This document shows, piece after piece, positions 1-7,310 of a stretch of DNA of 9,808 nucleotides (position 1 is its first letter; every line of letters starts with the position of its first letter). The position numbers and the translations under genes are program-made. Under the pieces are notes generated by a model, which did no database searches, was not told where the DNA came from, and was given only the letters and a program-made list of their open reading frames with translations. The stretch covers positions 1 through 9,808 of the forward strand of contig JALRJW010000281.1 in the NCBI GenBank assembly GCA_023268955.1. Direction: 5' to 3'. The stretch comes from Aliarcobacter sp. (GTDB lineage: Bacteria > Campylobacterota > Campylobacteria > Campylobacterales > Arcobacteraceae).

Positions 1-1358
1 TTAAAATCTAAATCTAGTTTTGAAGTTTTATTTTGAAGATTTATAATTTCGTTAGTATCACTTTTAATGAATATTTGTTTGATATTTGTATTTCCAACAG
101 CTTTTAAACTATTAGTATCTATATCTAGATTTATATTAGCATCAATCATATCTTTGTGTTTAAAATCAGCATTTTTGATTTTTACAACACTTCCATCAAG
201 TTTTACATCAGCACTTTTAGAATAAAAGTCAAAACTATTGTTTATTGAAATATTAGAATCAGTGATTTTAAATTCACCATAAGTTTTCATAGGATGTGAA
301 TATGGAATATCCAAGATTAAATGAGCATTTGTAGAACCATCTTTTTGAATTAATGGAATATGAATATTAAAAGCTTTTAAAATAGATTGAATTTTATCAT
401 CAAGTCTGTGATTAGTTTTAATATGAACTATTACTTTTCCATTTTCATTGCTTGCTAGATTTTCTATTTTTACAAAACTACCATCAATTGAAATATCTTT
501 GAAAGTTGGATTATCAAGAATAAATGTTAAATTTCCATTATTAAAAGTTACATCTATTTTTGATGTTTTTATTGTTTCAACATCCTTGTGAAATGTTATT
601 TGTGCTTTTTTTATAGTTGCTTTACCATTCAAAGAGTTAAGATCCAATTCATTTTTAATTAAATCATATTTACCCGTAAATTGATTTAATTTAATTGGTC
701 CTAGAACATTTTCATACATCCACTCTTTGGCATTTTGATCTATATCTTTTAAATATGGTTTTAAAAAATGAAGATTTTCGAAATAATTTGAATCAACGTA
801 AAAATCAACATTTTTTCTGTTAGCATTTATTTTTAAATTTGATATAACATCATTTAAGAAAAACTTACCATCATATTTTATTTCATCATTCAAGTAATTT
901 ATGTCAATTTTTCCATCTAAAAGCATATCTTGTTCTTTAAGATATAATGAATATAAATCAAATTTTGTATTTGATGAACTATGTTCAAAAGAAGTGGCTA
1001 AATTCAGAAACTTATTATCCAAATATAAATAATTATCTTCAAGTTTTATTGTAAATCTATTATTTGCTAAAGCTAAATTTTCAATATCAATACTTTTAAA
1101 ATAATGTAAAATTTTAGGAAAAAATTGTAAATCTTTTTTTATATCTTCAAAAGTTGAAGCAGATTGTGTTTCTTTGTCATTTAAAATAACATTTTCAACT
1201 GTTAAAATAAGCTTTTTATCTAATTTTAAATAGAATTGCGACACTGAAACATTTGCAAGGGAAAATGAATTTATTTTGATACCAAAGAATAAAGAGAAAA
1301 AAATTAAAAAGACTAAAAGCGCTGTAAAAAATAATAAAAGTTTAATCGCTTTTAACAT
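1..1358 (-). CDS. AsmA/YhdP-like (DUF3971-type) envelope protein, N-terminal part
   Basis: The minus strand is open from an ATG at 1358-1356 to the left edge, giving 452 codons without a stop; the C-terminus lies outside the window. The start is supported by an AAGGA ribosome-binding site about 11 nt upstream and by a typical signal anchor: MLKAIK followed by a hydrophobic stretch at residues 7-27. The rest is an acidic and Asn/Lys-rich series of short alternating strands. A segment near residues 205-235 (KEWMYENVLGPIKLNQFTGK) resembles the conserved Trp-containing core of DUF3971/YhdP proteins. Members of this family are bridge-like inner-membrane proteins with a long periplasmic beta-groove, implicated in phospholipid transport between membranes and outer-membrane integrity. 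The fold class is recognised with fair confidence, but the specific role is inferred. The gene is divergent to mltG and its first 83 bases overlap the longest mltG reading frame. A weak TATACA box at 1392-1387 could serve as its -10. Confidence 0.8.
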   Translation of the reverse strand, partial: MLKAIKLLLFFTALLVFLIFFSLFFGIKINSFSLANVSVSQFYLKLDKKLILTVENVILNDKETQSASTFEDIKKDLQFFPKILHYFKSIDIENLALANNRFTIKLEDNYLYLDNKFLNLATSFEHSSSNTKFDLYSLYLKEQDMLLDGKIDINYLNDEIKYDGKFFLNDVISNLKINANRKNVDFYVDSNYFENLHFLKPYLKDIDQNAKEWMYENVLGPIKLNQFTGKYDLIKNELDLNSLNGKATIKKAQITFHKDVETIKTSKIDVTFNNGNLTFILDNPTFKDISIDGSFVKIENLASNENGKVIVHIKTNHRLDDKIQSILKAFNIHIPLIQKDGSTNAHLILDIPYSHPMKTYGEFKITDSNISINNSFDFYSKSADVKLDGSVVKIKNADFKHKDMIDANINLDIDTNSLKAVGNTNIKQIFIKSDTNEIINLQNKTSKLDLDF

Positions 1359-2400
1359 TATTGAGTTTTTCCTTATATTTATTATTTGTATACTTTTTTA
1401 TTTAACAAAATCTGTAACTACAACACAGGTTTTATTTATTCCCAAAGGTACTACTAGTGGGATTATATCATATTTAGATAAATCTGGCTTTGAACTAAAC
1501 TTTATAGACAATATTATATTAAGACCAATGGGATATATTCAAAGCGGTTGGATAAACCTAGAATCAAATAATCTAACAAAAATGGATTTTTTATATAAAC
1601 TTACAACTTCAAAAGCAGCTTTAAAAGATATTACATTGATTCCTGGAGAGACTTACTATTTTTTCATAAAAGATATTGCACAAAAATTTAATTTAAATGA
1701 AAAAGAATTATTTAGAATCTACAATAAATATTCATATAAAAAAGATGGAACTATCTTAGCAGATACCTATCATTTGCCCTATGGGATGAAAGAAGATCAC
1801 CTAATCTTATATCTATTAAGTCAAACAGATAAAAAATACGAGGAGTTTTCTAAAAAAATATTTGGTTACTATGACAAAGAAAAGTGGTACTCATATATAA
1901 CTTTAGCTTCAGTAATTCAAAAAGAGGCTGCAAATAAAAATGAAATGCCAATAGTTTCAAGTGTTATACATAACAGAGTTACAAAGGGAATGAAACTTCA
2001 AATGGATGGAACTTTGAATTATGGAGAATATTCACATACTACAGTAACTAGTAAAATGATAAAAGAAAACACCACAAGATATAATACATATTTATATGAA
2101 GGCCTACCTGAACATCCGGTAAGTTCTGTGACTTTAAATGCAATAAAAGCAGCAATATTTCCTGTAAAAAGTAATTATTTATATTTTGTAAGAGATAATA
2201 AAACAGGTTTACATAAGTTTTCAACTACATACAAAGAGCATGTAAATAATATTAATGCAAATAAATATGTTAAAAAAAGTTACACTAAAATTATAGAAAA
2301 TCCTACAAATATAGATAAAAAAGCTAAGCAAATTATGGAAACAGATGTATCTATACAAAAACAAAATGCAATAAAAGATTTATGGAAAAAAGTTAACTAA
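1276..2400 (+). CDS. mltG: Endolytic murein transglycosylase MltG (YceG family)
   Basis: The 374-residue product is an inner-membrane enzyme that cleaves nascent glycan strands in the periplasm, probably setting their length. A lysine-rich cytoplasmic tail (1-26) precedes one membrane segment (about 27-45). A LysM-like subdomain follows and contains FIPKGTTSGIISYL. The catalytic domain carries SVIQKEAANKNEM, with Glu217 as the likely catalytic residue (E. coli Glu218), then HNRVTKGMKLQMDGTLNYG and YNTYLYEGLPEHPVSSV. The tail ends with LYFVRDNKTGLHKFS, as in the family. The start is uncertain. The only ATG/GTG/TTG start in frame before the membrane segment is TTG at 1276, whose candidate ribosome site (AAGGGA) is about 14 nt away. 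This start lies inside the divergent AsmA-like gene, and the lysine-rich tail is what antisense of that gene's membrane segment would encode. A non-standard ATT near 1357 is an alternative. No terminator is visible before icd. Confidence 0.93.
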   Translation: MIPKNKEKKIKKTKSAVKNNKSLIAFNIIEFFLIFIICILFYLTKSVTTTQVLFIPKGTTSGIISYLDKSGFELNFIDNIILRPMGYIQSGWINLESNNLTKMDFLYKLTTSKAALKDITLIPGETYYFFIKDIAQKFNLNEKELFRIYNKYSYKKDGTILADTYHLPYGMKEDHLILYLLSQTDKKYEEFSKKIFGYYDKEKWYSYITLASVIQKEAANKNEMPIVSSVIHNRVTKGMKLQMDGTLNYGEYSHTTVTSKMIKENTTRYNTYLYEGLPEHPVSSVTLNAIKAAIFPVKSNYLYFVRDNKTGLHKFSTTYKEHVNNINANKYVKKSYTKIIENPTNIDKKAKQIMETDVSIQKQNAIKDLWKKVN

Positions 2401-2498
2401 ATCACACAAATACTAAACACTGCATTGTGAAATTTTGAAACAATAACAATTTTGCTTCAACTCAAAATGCTACTTTCATGCTTCCTTGAATTAAATAT

Positions 2499-2507
2499 TG
2501 CTAGTAT
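2499..2507 (+). promoter_or_regulatory. Extended -10 promoter for icd
   Basis: TGCTAGTAT is a good extended -10 element (TG-N-TAGTAT) with no strong -35, as is common in Campylobacterota. Transcription would start near 2513-2515, leaving a leader of roughly 27 nt before the ATG at 2541. This excludes the earlier in-frame ATG at 2508 as the main start. It is inferred from sequence alone. Confidence 0.55.
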
Positions 2508-2530
2508 ATGCATTATCAAATCACAAATAT

Positions 2531-2535
2531 AGGAA
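2531..2535 (+). promoter_or_regulatory. Ribosome-binding site deciding the icd start
   Basis: AGGAA (part of AGGAAG) lies 5 nt before the ATG at 2541, where the protein begins MSQIIYTKVDEAPALATYS. That is the usual N-terminus of monomeric isocitrate dehydrogenases. The in-frame ATG at 2508 would add an 11-residue extension not typical of the family. Confidence 0.75.
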
Positions 2536-2540
2536 GCCGT

Positions 2541-4733
2541 ATGTCACAAATTATCTATACAAAAGTTGATGAAGCTCCAGCTTTAGCAACATACTCGTTT
2601 TTACCAATCATCCAAGCATTTACTAAAAGCTCTGGTATTGAAATGGTACAAAAAGATATCTCATTAGCAGGAAGAATTATCGCTAACTTCCCTGAGAACT
2701 TAACTGAAGATCAAAAAATTGGTGATGCATTAGCTGAACTTGGAGAAATGACACAAGACCCTAAAGCTAATATCGTTAAATTACCAAATATTTCTGCTTC
2801 AATTCCACAATTAAAAGCAGCTATTGCTGAATTACAATCAAAAGGTTACAATGTACCTAACTATGATGAATCAGAAGAAATTACAGCAAGATATGCAAAA
2901 ATCTTAGGTTCAGCAGTTAACCCTGTATTAAGAGAAGGTAACTCAGACAGAAGAGCTCCAGGTGCTGTTAAAAACTACGCTAAAAACAATCCACACAGAA
3001 TGGGTGAATGGAAAAAAGATTCTAAAACTGACGTTGCACATATGACTGAAAATGATTTCTATGGTTCTGAATTATCAACTACTCTAGAAAAAGAAGACAA
3101 CTTCAAAATTTCATTTGTAAATAAAGCAGGAGAGCAAACTGTATTAAAAGCTTCTTTACCATTAGAAGCAGGTGAAATTGTTGATGCAACTTGTATGAGT
3201 GCTAAATCTTTACAAGAGTTTTACCAAGGTGCAATTGACGAAGCTAAAAAAAGAGGTGTTTTATTATCATTACACTTAAAAGCTACTATGATGAAAGTTT
3301 CAGATCCAATTATGTTTGGTTATGCAGTTAAAGTATACTTCAAAGATTTAATTGCTAAACATGGTGAATTATTCGATTCATTAGGTGTAAACTTCAACAA
3401 TGGTTTAGGTGATTTATACTCTAAATTAGACCAAGTTGACGAAGCTAAAAAAGCTGAAATCTTAGCAGATATTGATGCAGTTTATGCAACTCAACCAAAA
3501 TTAGCAATGGTAAACTCAGCTAAAGGAATTACTAACTTACATGTACCTTCAGATGTTATCGTTGATGCTTCTATGCCTGCTATGATTAGAGGTGGTGGTA
3601 AAATGTGGAATGCTGAAGATAAAGAAGAAGATACTTTAGCAATGATTCCAGATAGATGTTATGCAATGTCTTTCCAAGCTGTAATTGATGATTGTAAAGA
3701 AAATGGTGCATTAGATCCTAAAACTATGGGAACTGTTCCAAACGTTGGTTTAATGGCTAAAAAAGCTGAAGAGTATGGTTCTCACGATAAAACTTTCCAA
3801 GCTAAAGAGGATGGACAATTCGTTGTTTCTAATTCTGCAGGAGAAGCTGTATTTACATTTGATGCTAGCGAAGGTGATATTTTCAGAATGTGTCAAGCAA
3901 AAGATGCTCCAATTCAAGATTGGATTAAATTAGCAGTTACTAGAGCAAGATTATCAAATACTCCTGCAATTTTTTGGTTAGATGAAAACAGAGCTCATGA
4001 TGCTGAAATGATTAAAAAAGTAAATAAATATTTACCAGATCACGATACAAATGGTTTAGATATTTCTATTATGTCTCCTGTTGATGCTACTAAAAAATCT
4101 TTAGAAAGAATGAGAAAAGGTCAAGATACTATTTCTGTAACAGGAAACGTATTAAGAGATTACAACACTGACTTATTCCCAATTTTAGAGTTAGGAACAT
4201 CTGCAAAAATGTTATCAATCGTACCATTAATGCAAGGTGGAGGATTATTTGAAACTGGTGCGGGTGGTTCAGCTCCTAAACACGTTCAACAATTTGCTGA
4301 AGAAGATTACTTAAGATGGGATTCTTTAGGTGAATTTATGGCATTAGCTGCTTCATTTGAACACTTAGCAAATACTCAAGGTAACAAAAAAGCTCAAGTT
4401 TTAGCTGATACTTTAGATAAAGCTACTGGAACATTCTTAATTAATGACAAATCTCCAGCTAGAAAATTAGGTTCAATTGATAATAGAGGTTCTCACTTCT
4501 ATTTAGCAATGTACTGGGCTCAAGAATTAGCAGCTCAAACTGCTGATGCTGATTTAGCTGCTGAATTTGCTCCAATTGCAAAAGCAATGACTGAAAACGA
4601 AGATAAAATCGTTGCTGAATTAGTTGCAAATCACGGTAAAGCTGTTGATTTAGGTGGATATTACTTAGTAGATGATGCTAAAACATCAGCTGCAATGAGA
4701 CCATCTGCAACACTAAACTCAATTATTGGATAA
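2541..4733 (+). CDS. icd: Monomeric isocitrate dehydrogenase, predicted NADP-dependent
   Basis: The 730-residue product oxidatively decarboxylates isocitrate to 2-oxoglutarate in the cytoplasmic TCA cycle. It belongs to the monomeric class of about 740 residues, unrelated in length to the dimeric enzyme of about 415. Counting from Met at 2541, the substrate-binding GNSDRRAP motif is near residues 133-140. Lys247 (HLKAT), Asp342 (VDASMPAM), Arg539, Asp540 and Asp544 (GNVLRDYNTD) match the catalytic and metal ligands of the Azotobacter vinelandii enzyme with a constant offset of 8. At the coenzyme pocket His581 (PKHV), Arg592 (YLRW) and Arg641 (PARKLG) match the residues known to bind the 2'-phosphate of NADP. 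The gene has its own promoter and terminator, so it is probably monocistronic. Its codons (GCT, AAC, TTC, GGT more frequent than in neighbours) suggest high expression. Confidence 0.97.
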   Translation: MSQIIYTKVDEAPALATYSFLPIIQAFTKSSGIEMVQKDISLAGRIIANFPENLTEDQKIGDALAELGEMTQDPKANIVKLPNISASIPQLKAAIAELQSKGYNVPNYDESEEITARYAKILGSAVNPVLREGNSDRRAPGAVKNYAKNNPHRMGEWKKDSKTDVAHMTENDFYGSELSTTLEKEDNFKISFVNKAGEQTVLKASLPLEAGEIVDATCMSAKSLQEFYQGAIDEAKKRGVLLSLHLKATMMKVSDPIMFGYAVKVYFKDLIAKHGELFDSLGVNFNNGLGDLYSKLDQVDEAKKAEILADIDAVYATQPKLAMVNSAKGITNLHVPSDVIVDASMPAMIRGGGKMWNAEDKEEDTLAMIPDRCYAMSFQAVIDDCKENGALDPKTMGTVPNVGLMAKKAEEYGSHDKTFQAKEDGQFVVSNSAGEAVFTFDASEGDIFRMCQAKDAPIQDWIKLAVTRARLSNTPAIFWLDENRAHDAEMIKKVNKYLPDHDTNGLDISIMSPVDATKKSLERMRKGQDTISVTGNVLRDYNTDLFPILELGTSAKMLSIVPLMQGGGLFETGAGGSAPKHVQQFAEEDYLRWDSLGEFMALAASFEHLANTQGNKKAQVLADTLDKATGTFLINDKSPARKLGSIDNRGSHFYLAMYWAQELAAQTADADLAAEFAPIAKAMTENEDKIVAELVANHGKAVDLGGYYLVDDAKTSAAMRPSATLNSIIG

Positions 4734-4758
4734 TATATTTATTTGATATTTTTAAAAA

Positions 4759-4787
4759 GGTAAGGCTATGTAGCCTTGCCTTTTTTT
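4759..4787 (+). terminator. Intrinsic terminator of icd
   Basis: GGTAAGGCTA and TAGCCTTGCC form a 10-bp stem with one G-T wobble around a TG apex (in practice a loop of about 4 nt). Seven T residues follow at 4781-4787. It begins 26 nt after the icd stop codon and is the clearest terminator in the window. Confidence 0.92.
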
Positions 4788-4840
4788 ATACCTAAATTTA
4801 AAATTATCATCTTCTAAACACTAACTACACAAACTTTTTA

Positions 4841-4846
4841 TATAAT
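4841..4846 (+). promoter_or_regulatory. -10 box for the HMA-domain gene
   Basis: A perfect TATAAT follows a T-rich run (CTTTTTA), about 27 nt before the start codon at 4873. There is no convincing -35. The position after the icd terminator implies independent transcription of the small metal-binding gene. Confidence 0.55.
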
Positions 4847-4872
4847 AAATTAAAAAACTACAAGGCTTTATT

Positions 4873-5151
4873 ATGAAACAAACATTTGAAGTTCTAAATG
4901 TAAAATGCGGTGGTTGCGCTAATACTTTAAAAAAATCACTAAAAGATGAATTTGGTGAAATTGAAGTAAATTTAGATGTAATGCCAAGACAAATCACACT
5001 AGAAATTGAAGACAAAGACAAAGAAAGTCTAAAAGTTAAACTTAGAAATTTAGGTTATCCATTAAGTGATGATGAATTATCAGGTTTCCAAAAAGCTACA
5101 ACAACTGCAAAAAGTTTTGTTTCTTGTGCCATTGGTAAAATGGGAAGTTAA
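4873..5151 (+). CDS. Small heavy-metal-associated (HMA) domain protein
   Basis: The 92-residue product has a ferredoxin-like HMA fold in residues 2-65, with the pattern beta (QTFEVLNV), helix (ANTLKKSLKDEF), beta (EIEVNLD), beta (ITLEIE), helix (ESLKVKLRNLG). The metal loop is NVKCGGCANTL with Cys12 and Cys15, matching the CxxC that binds Cu(I) in Atx1/CopZ-type chaperones, although the usual GMTC is replaced by NVKC. A C-terminal extension of about 27 residues carries a third cysteine (Cys85, SFVSCAIGK) that standard copper chaperones of about 70 residues lack. The start has AAGG 7 nt upstream. No P-type ATPase or metal regulator is adjacent, so the metal and partner are unknown. A copper chaperone is the best guess; a role for the tail in target docking or redox is speculative. 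Confidence 0.85.
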   Translation: MKQTFEVLNVKCGGCANTLKKSLKDEFGEIEVNLDVMPRQITLEIEDKDKESLKVKLRNLGYPLSDDELSGFQKATTTAKSFVSCAIGKMGS

Positions 5152-5200
5152 AACTCTAAACATTTTAAATTAATATTCAAAAAACTCCTAATTGTTAAGA

Positions 5201-5257
5201 AAATGTCAAGAAATATTTTCTAATATTTTTGACATTTTAACTATATACTTGACATTT
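5201..5257 (+). promoter_or_regulatory. Triple TTGACATTT repeat element upstream of nhaA, possible operator
   Basis: The nonamer occurs inverted (AAATGTCAA, 5201-5209) and twice direct (5229-5237 and 5249-5257). The direct copies are exactly 20 bp apart, about two helical turns. The first two copies are the ends of a larger imperfect inverted repeat with arms 5201-5217 and 5222-5237, one bulged G and a TTCT loop. The layout, directly upstream of and touching the -10 box, suits binding by a dimeric regulator. The response regulator encoded two genes downstream is the obvious candidate, but this is inference. Confidence 0.5.
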
Positions 5258-5262
5258 ATAAT
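5257..5262 (+). promoter_or_regulatory. -10 box for the nhaA operon
   Basis: TATAAT lies about 35 nt before the nhaA start. Neither upstream TTGACA is correctly spaced as its -35: one is 22 nt away and the other is almost adjacent. The promoter therefore either lacks a -35, as is usual in Campylobacterota, or depends on an activator at the overlapping repeats. Confidence 0.5.
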
Positions 5263-5296
5263 ATAAAACATGCAATTATTTTAGGAGTTTATTTAA

Positions 5297-6643
5297 ATGA
5301 AATTATACGCACCTTGGGAAAAGGCTTTTAAAAAAGTCTCAACACCATTTGAAGAGTTTCTTCACGCTCAAACTACAACAGGCCTTATATTAATTATAAT
5401 GACAATCTTAGCTTTAATATTAGCTAATACCTCTTTATATGAAAGCTATTCTCACTTTTTCCACATGAACATAGATTTTAATGTTGGTTCATGGGTATTA
5501 TCACACTCTTTACATCATTGGATAAATGATGGACTAATGGCAATCTTTTTCTTTTTAATTGGTTTAGAAATTAAAAGAGAAATTACAGCTGGTGAATTAT
5601 CAAATATTAAAGTTGCTATTTTACCTATATTAGCAGCAATTGGAGGAATGTTTTTTCCTGCTGTAATTTATACATATTTTAATTATGGAACACAAGGAGC
5701 CGCTGGTTGGGGTATTCCTATGGCAACTGATATTGCTTTTGCAATTAGTGCTTTGGTTTTACTAGGGAAAAGAGTTCCTACAACATTAGTAACATTTTTA
5801 GCAGCATTAGCAATAGTTGATGATTTGGGTGCTGTTATTGTGATTGCACTATTTTATACGGAAACAATAAACACAACAGCTTTAAGTTTAGCTGGTGTTA
5901 TGTTTTTAGCAATGATTGTTTTAAATAGATTTGGTATTCATAAAATTCTTCCATATTTCGTAATAGGATTATGTATGTGGTTTTTTATGCTTGAATCAGG
6001 TGTTCATGCTACAATAGCGGGAGTTTTAGCAGCTTTAGCTATTCCTTCAACTCCTAAAAGAGCTCCTGAAAGTTTCACAAAAGATACAAAAGAGTTATTT
6101 GAGAAATATGAAAAATTTCCTAGTAAAGAAAATTATGAATTACATGAAGAACAAAAGAAGATTTTAACAAATATTAAAGATAAAATTGATGAAGTTAGCA
6201 CCCCTTCAGCTAGACTTGAACATAGTTTACATTTACCTGTTGCATTATTGATTATTCCAATCTTTGCATTAGCAAATGCAGGAATAAAAATAGATTTTAG
6301 TTCAATTGGTTCTACACTATTTGAACCTGTTTTTTTGGGAATAATAATGGGTTTAATATTTGGAAAAGTTATTGGAATTTTTGGGGTTTCATGGCTAGCA
6401 ATAAAATTAAAAATAGCGCAATTGCCAAAAGGAAGTACTATTAGTCAAGTATTTGGTGTAGCATTTTTAGGTGGAATTGGATTTACTATGTCTATATTTG
6501 TTGCTGATTTAGCCTTTTTAGGAAGTGAAGAATTAATCTTCCAAGCAAAAATAGGAATATTAACTGCATCATTATTTTCAGGTTTATTTGGATTTTTTTG
6601 GCTAAAATCTATAGCAAAAAAAGAGGAAGCAAGTGAAAAATAA
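5297..6643 (+). CDS. nhaA: Na+/H+ antiporter NhaA
   Basis: The 448-residue inner-membrane antiporter exports Na+ (or Li+) in exchange for H+, serving pH and salt homeostasis. About 12 membrane segments are recognisable. Key residues are present: Asp145 in MATDIAFAI (E. coli Asp133), the ion-binding pair Asp175/Asp176 in ALAIVDDLGAV (Asp163/164), His237 in SGVHATIAG (His225), the pH-sensor segment RLEHSLH at 306-312 (Glu252/His253/His256) and Lys357 in IFGKVIG (Lys300). The protein is about 60 residues longer than the 388-residue E. coli enzyme. Most of the excess is a charged, probably helical insert at about 255-302 before RLEH, in the cytoplasmic loop between segments VIII and IX; Helicobacter NhaA is also enlarged there. 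The start is set by AGGAG 9 nt upstream. The gene overlaps the response regulator by 11 nt. Confidence 0.97.
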   Translation: MKLYAPWEKAFKKVSTPFEEFLHAQTTTGLILIIMTILALILANTSLYESYSHFFHMNIDFNVGSWVLSHSLHHWINDGLMAIFFFLIGLEIKREITAGELSNIKVAILPILAAIGGMFFPAVIYTYFNYGTQGAAGWGIPMATDIAFAISALVLLGKRVPTTLVTFLAALAIVDDLGAVIVIALFYTETINTTALSLAGVMFLAMIVLNRFGIHKILPYFVIGLCMWFFMLESGVHATIAGVLAALAIPSTPKRAPESFTKDTKELFEKYEKFPSKENYELHEEQKKILTNIKDKIDEVSTPSARLEHSLHLPVALLIIPIFALANAGIKIDFSSIGSTLFEPVFLGIIMGLIFGKVIGIFGVSWLAIKLKIAQLPKGSTISQVFGVAFLGGIGFTMSIFVADLAFLGSEELIFQAKIGILTASLFSGLFGFFWLKSIAKKEEASEK

Positions 6644-7310
6644 AAACGTTTTATTAATTGAAGATAATATCGAATTACAAAAATTAATCAGTAATTTTTT
6701 GAAATCTTACAATTATGAATGTTTTGTTTTTTCAGAACCCCTTGAAGCATTAGATGAATTCAACACAAATCACAACAAGTATTCAATTATAATACTTGAT
6801 TTAGGCCTTCCACATATGGATGGTTTTGATTTATTTAAAAAACTAAAAGAGATAAAAAATATTCCTATTATCATTTCAACGGCAAGGGATGATATAGGAA
6901 ATAAAATTCATGGATTTGAGCTAGGTGCTGATGACTATTTATCAAAACCCTATGAACCTAGAGAGTTAGTGCTTAGAATTGATGCAACATTAAACAGATA
7001 CAAAAAGAATGATGAAATTCAAATAAATGATTTGTTAATAGATTTAGAGAAAAAAAGAGTATTTTTAGATAATCAAGAAATAGAGTTTACAAAAATTGAA
7101 TCTGAAATATTTTTTATGTTTGTAAACAATGCCAATAAAGTTGTTTCAAGGGAAGATATACTAAATCAAACATCTTTAAAAAGTGATACAAAAAATAGAA
7201 CTATTGACACTCATGTAAGTAATATTAGATTTAAAATAAATGATTCAAAAGAAACAAACTACATTAAATCTGTTTGGGGTATAGGGTATAAATTTATAAA
7301 TGACAATTAA
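6633..7310 (+). CDS. OmpR/PhoB-family response regulator
   Basis: The 225-residue transcription factor has a receiver domain at 1-120: acidic pocket Glu10/Asp11, phosphoacceptor Asp56 in IIILDLGLP, Thr83 in ISTARDD and Lys105 in LSKPYEP. A winged-helix DNA-binding domain follows at about 128-225, with the recognition helix region RTIDTHVSNIRFKI and the wing motif VWGIGYKF. The start is GTG at 6633, preceded by AGAGGA, and it overlaps the nhaA end by 11 nt; this suggests translational coupling. Its partner is the kinase encoded immediately downstream, again overlapping by 11 nt. Likely targets include its own operon through the TTGACATTT repeats, which is inferred. It resembles the acid-response ArsR type of epsilonproteobacteria in general architecture, but the sequence alone does not assign an ortholog. 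Confidence 0.95.
   Translation: MKNKNVLLIEDNIELQKLISNFLKSYNYECFVFSEPLEALDEFNTNHNKYSIIILDLGLPHMDGFDLFKKLKEIKNIPIIISTARDDIGNKIHGFELGADDYLSKPYEPRELVLRIDATLNRYKKNDEIQINDLLIDLEKKRVFLDNQEIEFTKIESEIFFMFVNNANKVVSREDILNQTSLKSDTKNRTIDTHVSNIRFKINDSKETNYIKSVWGIGYKFINDN

Larger units (their letters stand above)
5182..5290 (+). repeat. 10-bp inverted repeat pairing with the nhaA ribosome-binding site
   Basis: AAACTCCTAA at 5182-5191 is the exact reverse complement of TTAGGAGTTT at 5281-5290, which contains the nhaA Shine-Dalgarno AGGAG. The match is direct observation. Pairing could occur only in a transcript that begins upstream of 5182, for example read-through from the HMA gene; a transcript from the TATAAT at 5257 lacks the left arm. 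Confidence 0.45.

Noticed and set aside
2401..2498. Terminator after mltG
   Set aside because: Only weak imperfect pairing (TTGAA with TTCAA) and no T-run follow; not supportable.
2508..2540. N-terminal extension of icd from the ATG at 2508
   Set aside because: It falls at the promoter, has no ribosome site, and adds residues before the family's conserved N-terminus.
4821..5021. Minus-strand reading frame of 66 codons
   Set aside because: It is antisense to the HMA-domain gene and its promoter, has no ribosome site, and its Ser/Phe-rich product is what antisense of a Lys/Glu-rich A/T-rich gene gives.
5249..5277. TTGACA at 5249-5254 as a -35 for nhaA
   Set aside because: No -10-like hexamer lies 16-18 nt downstream; the real TATAAT is almost adjacent to it.
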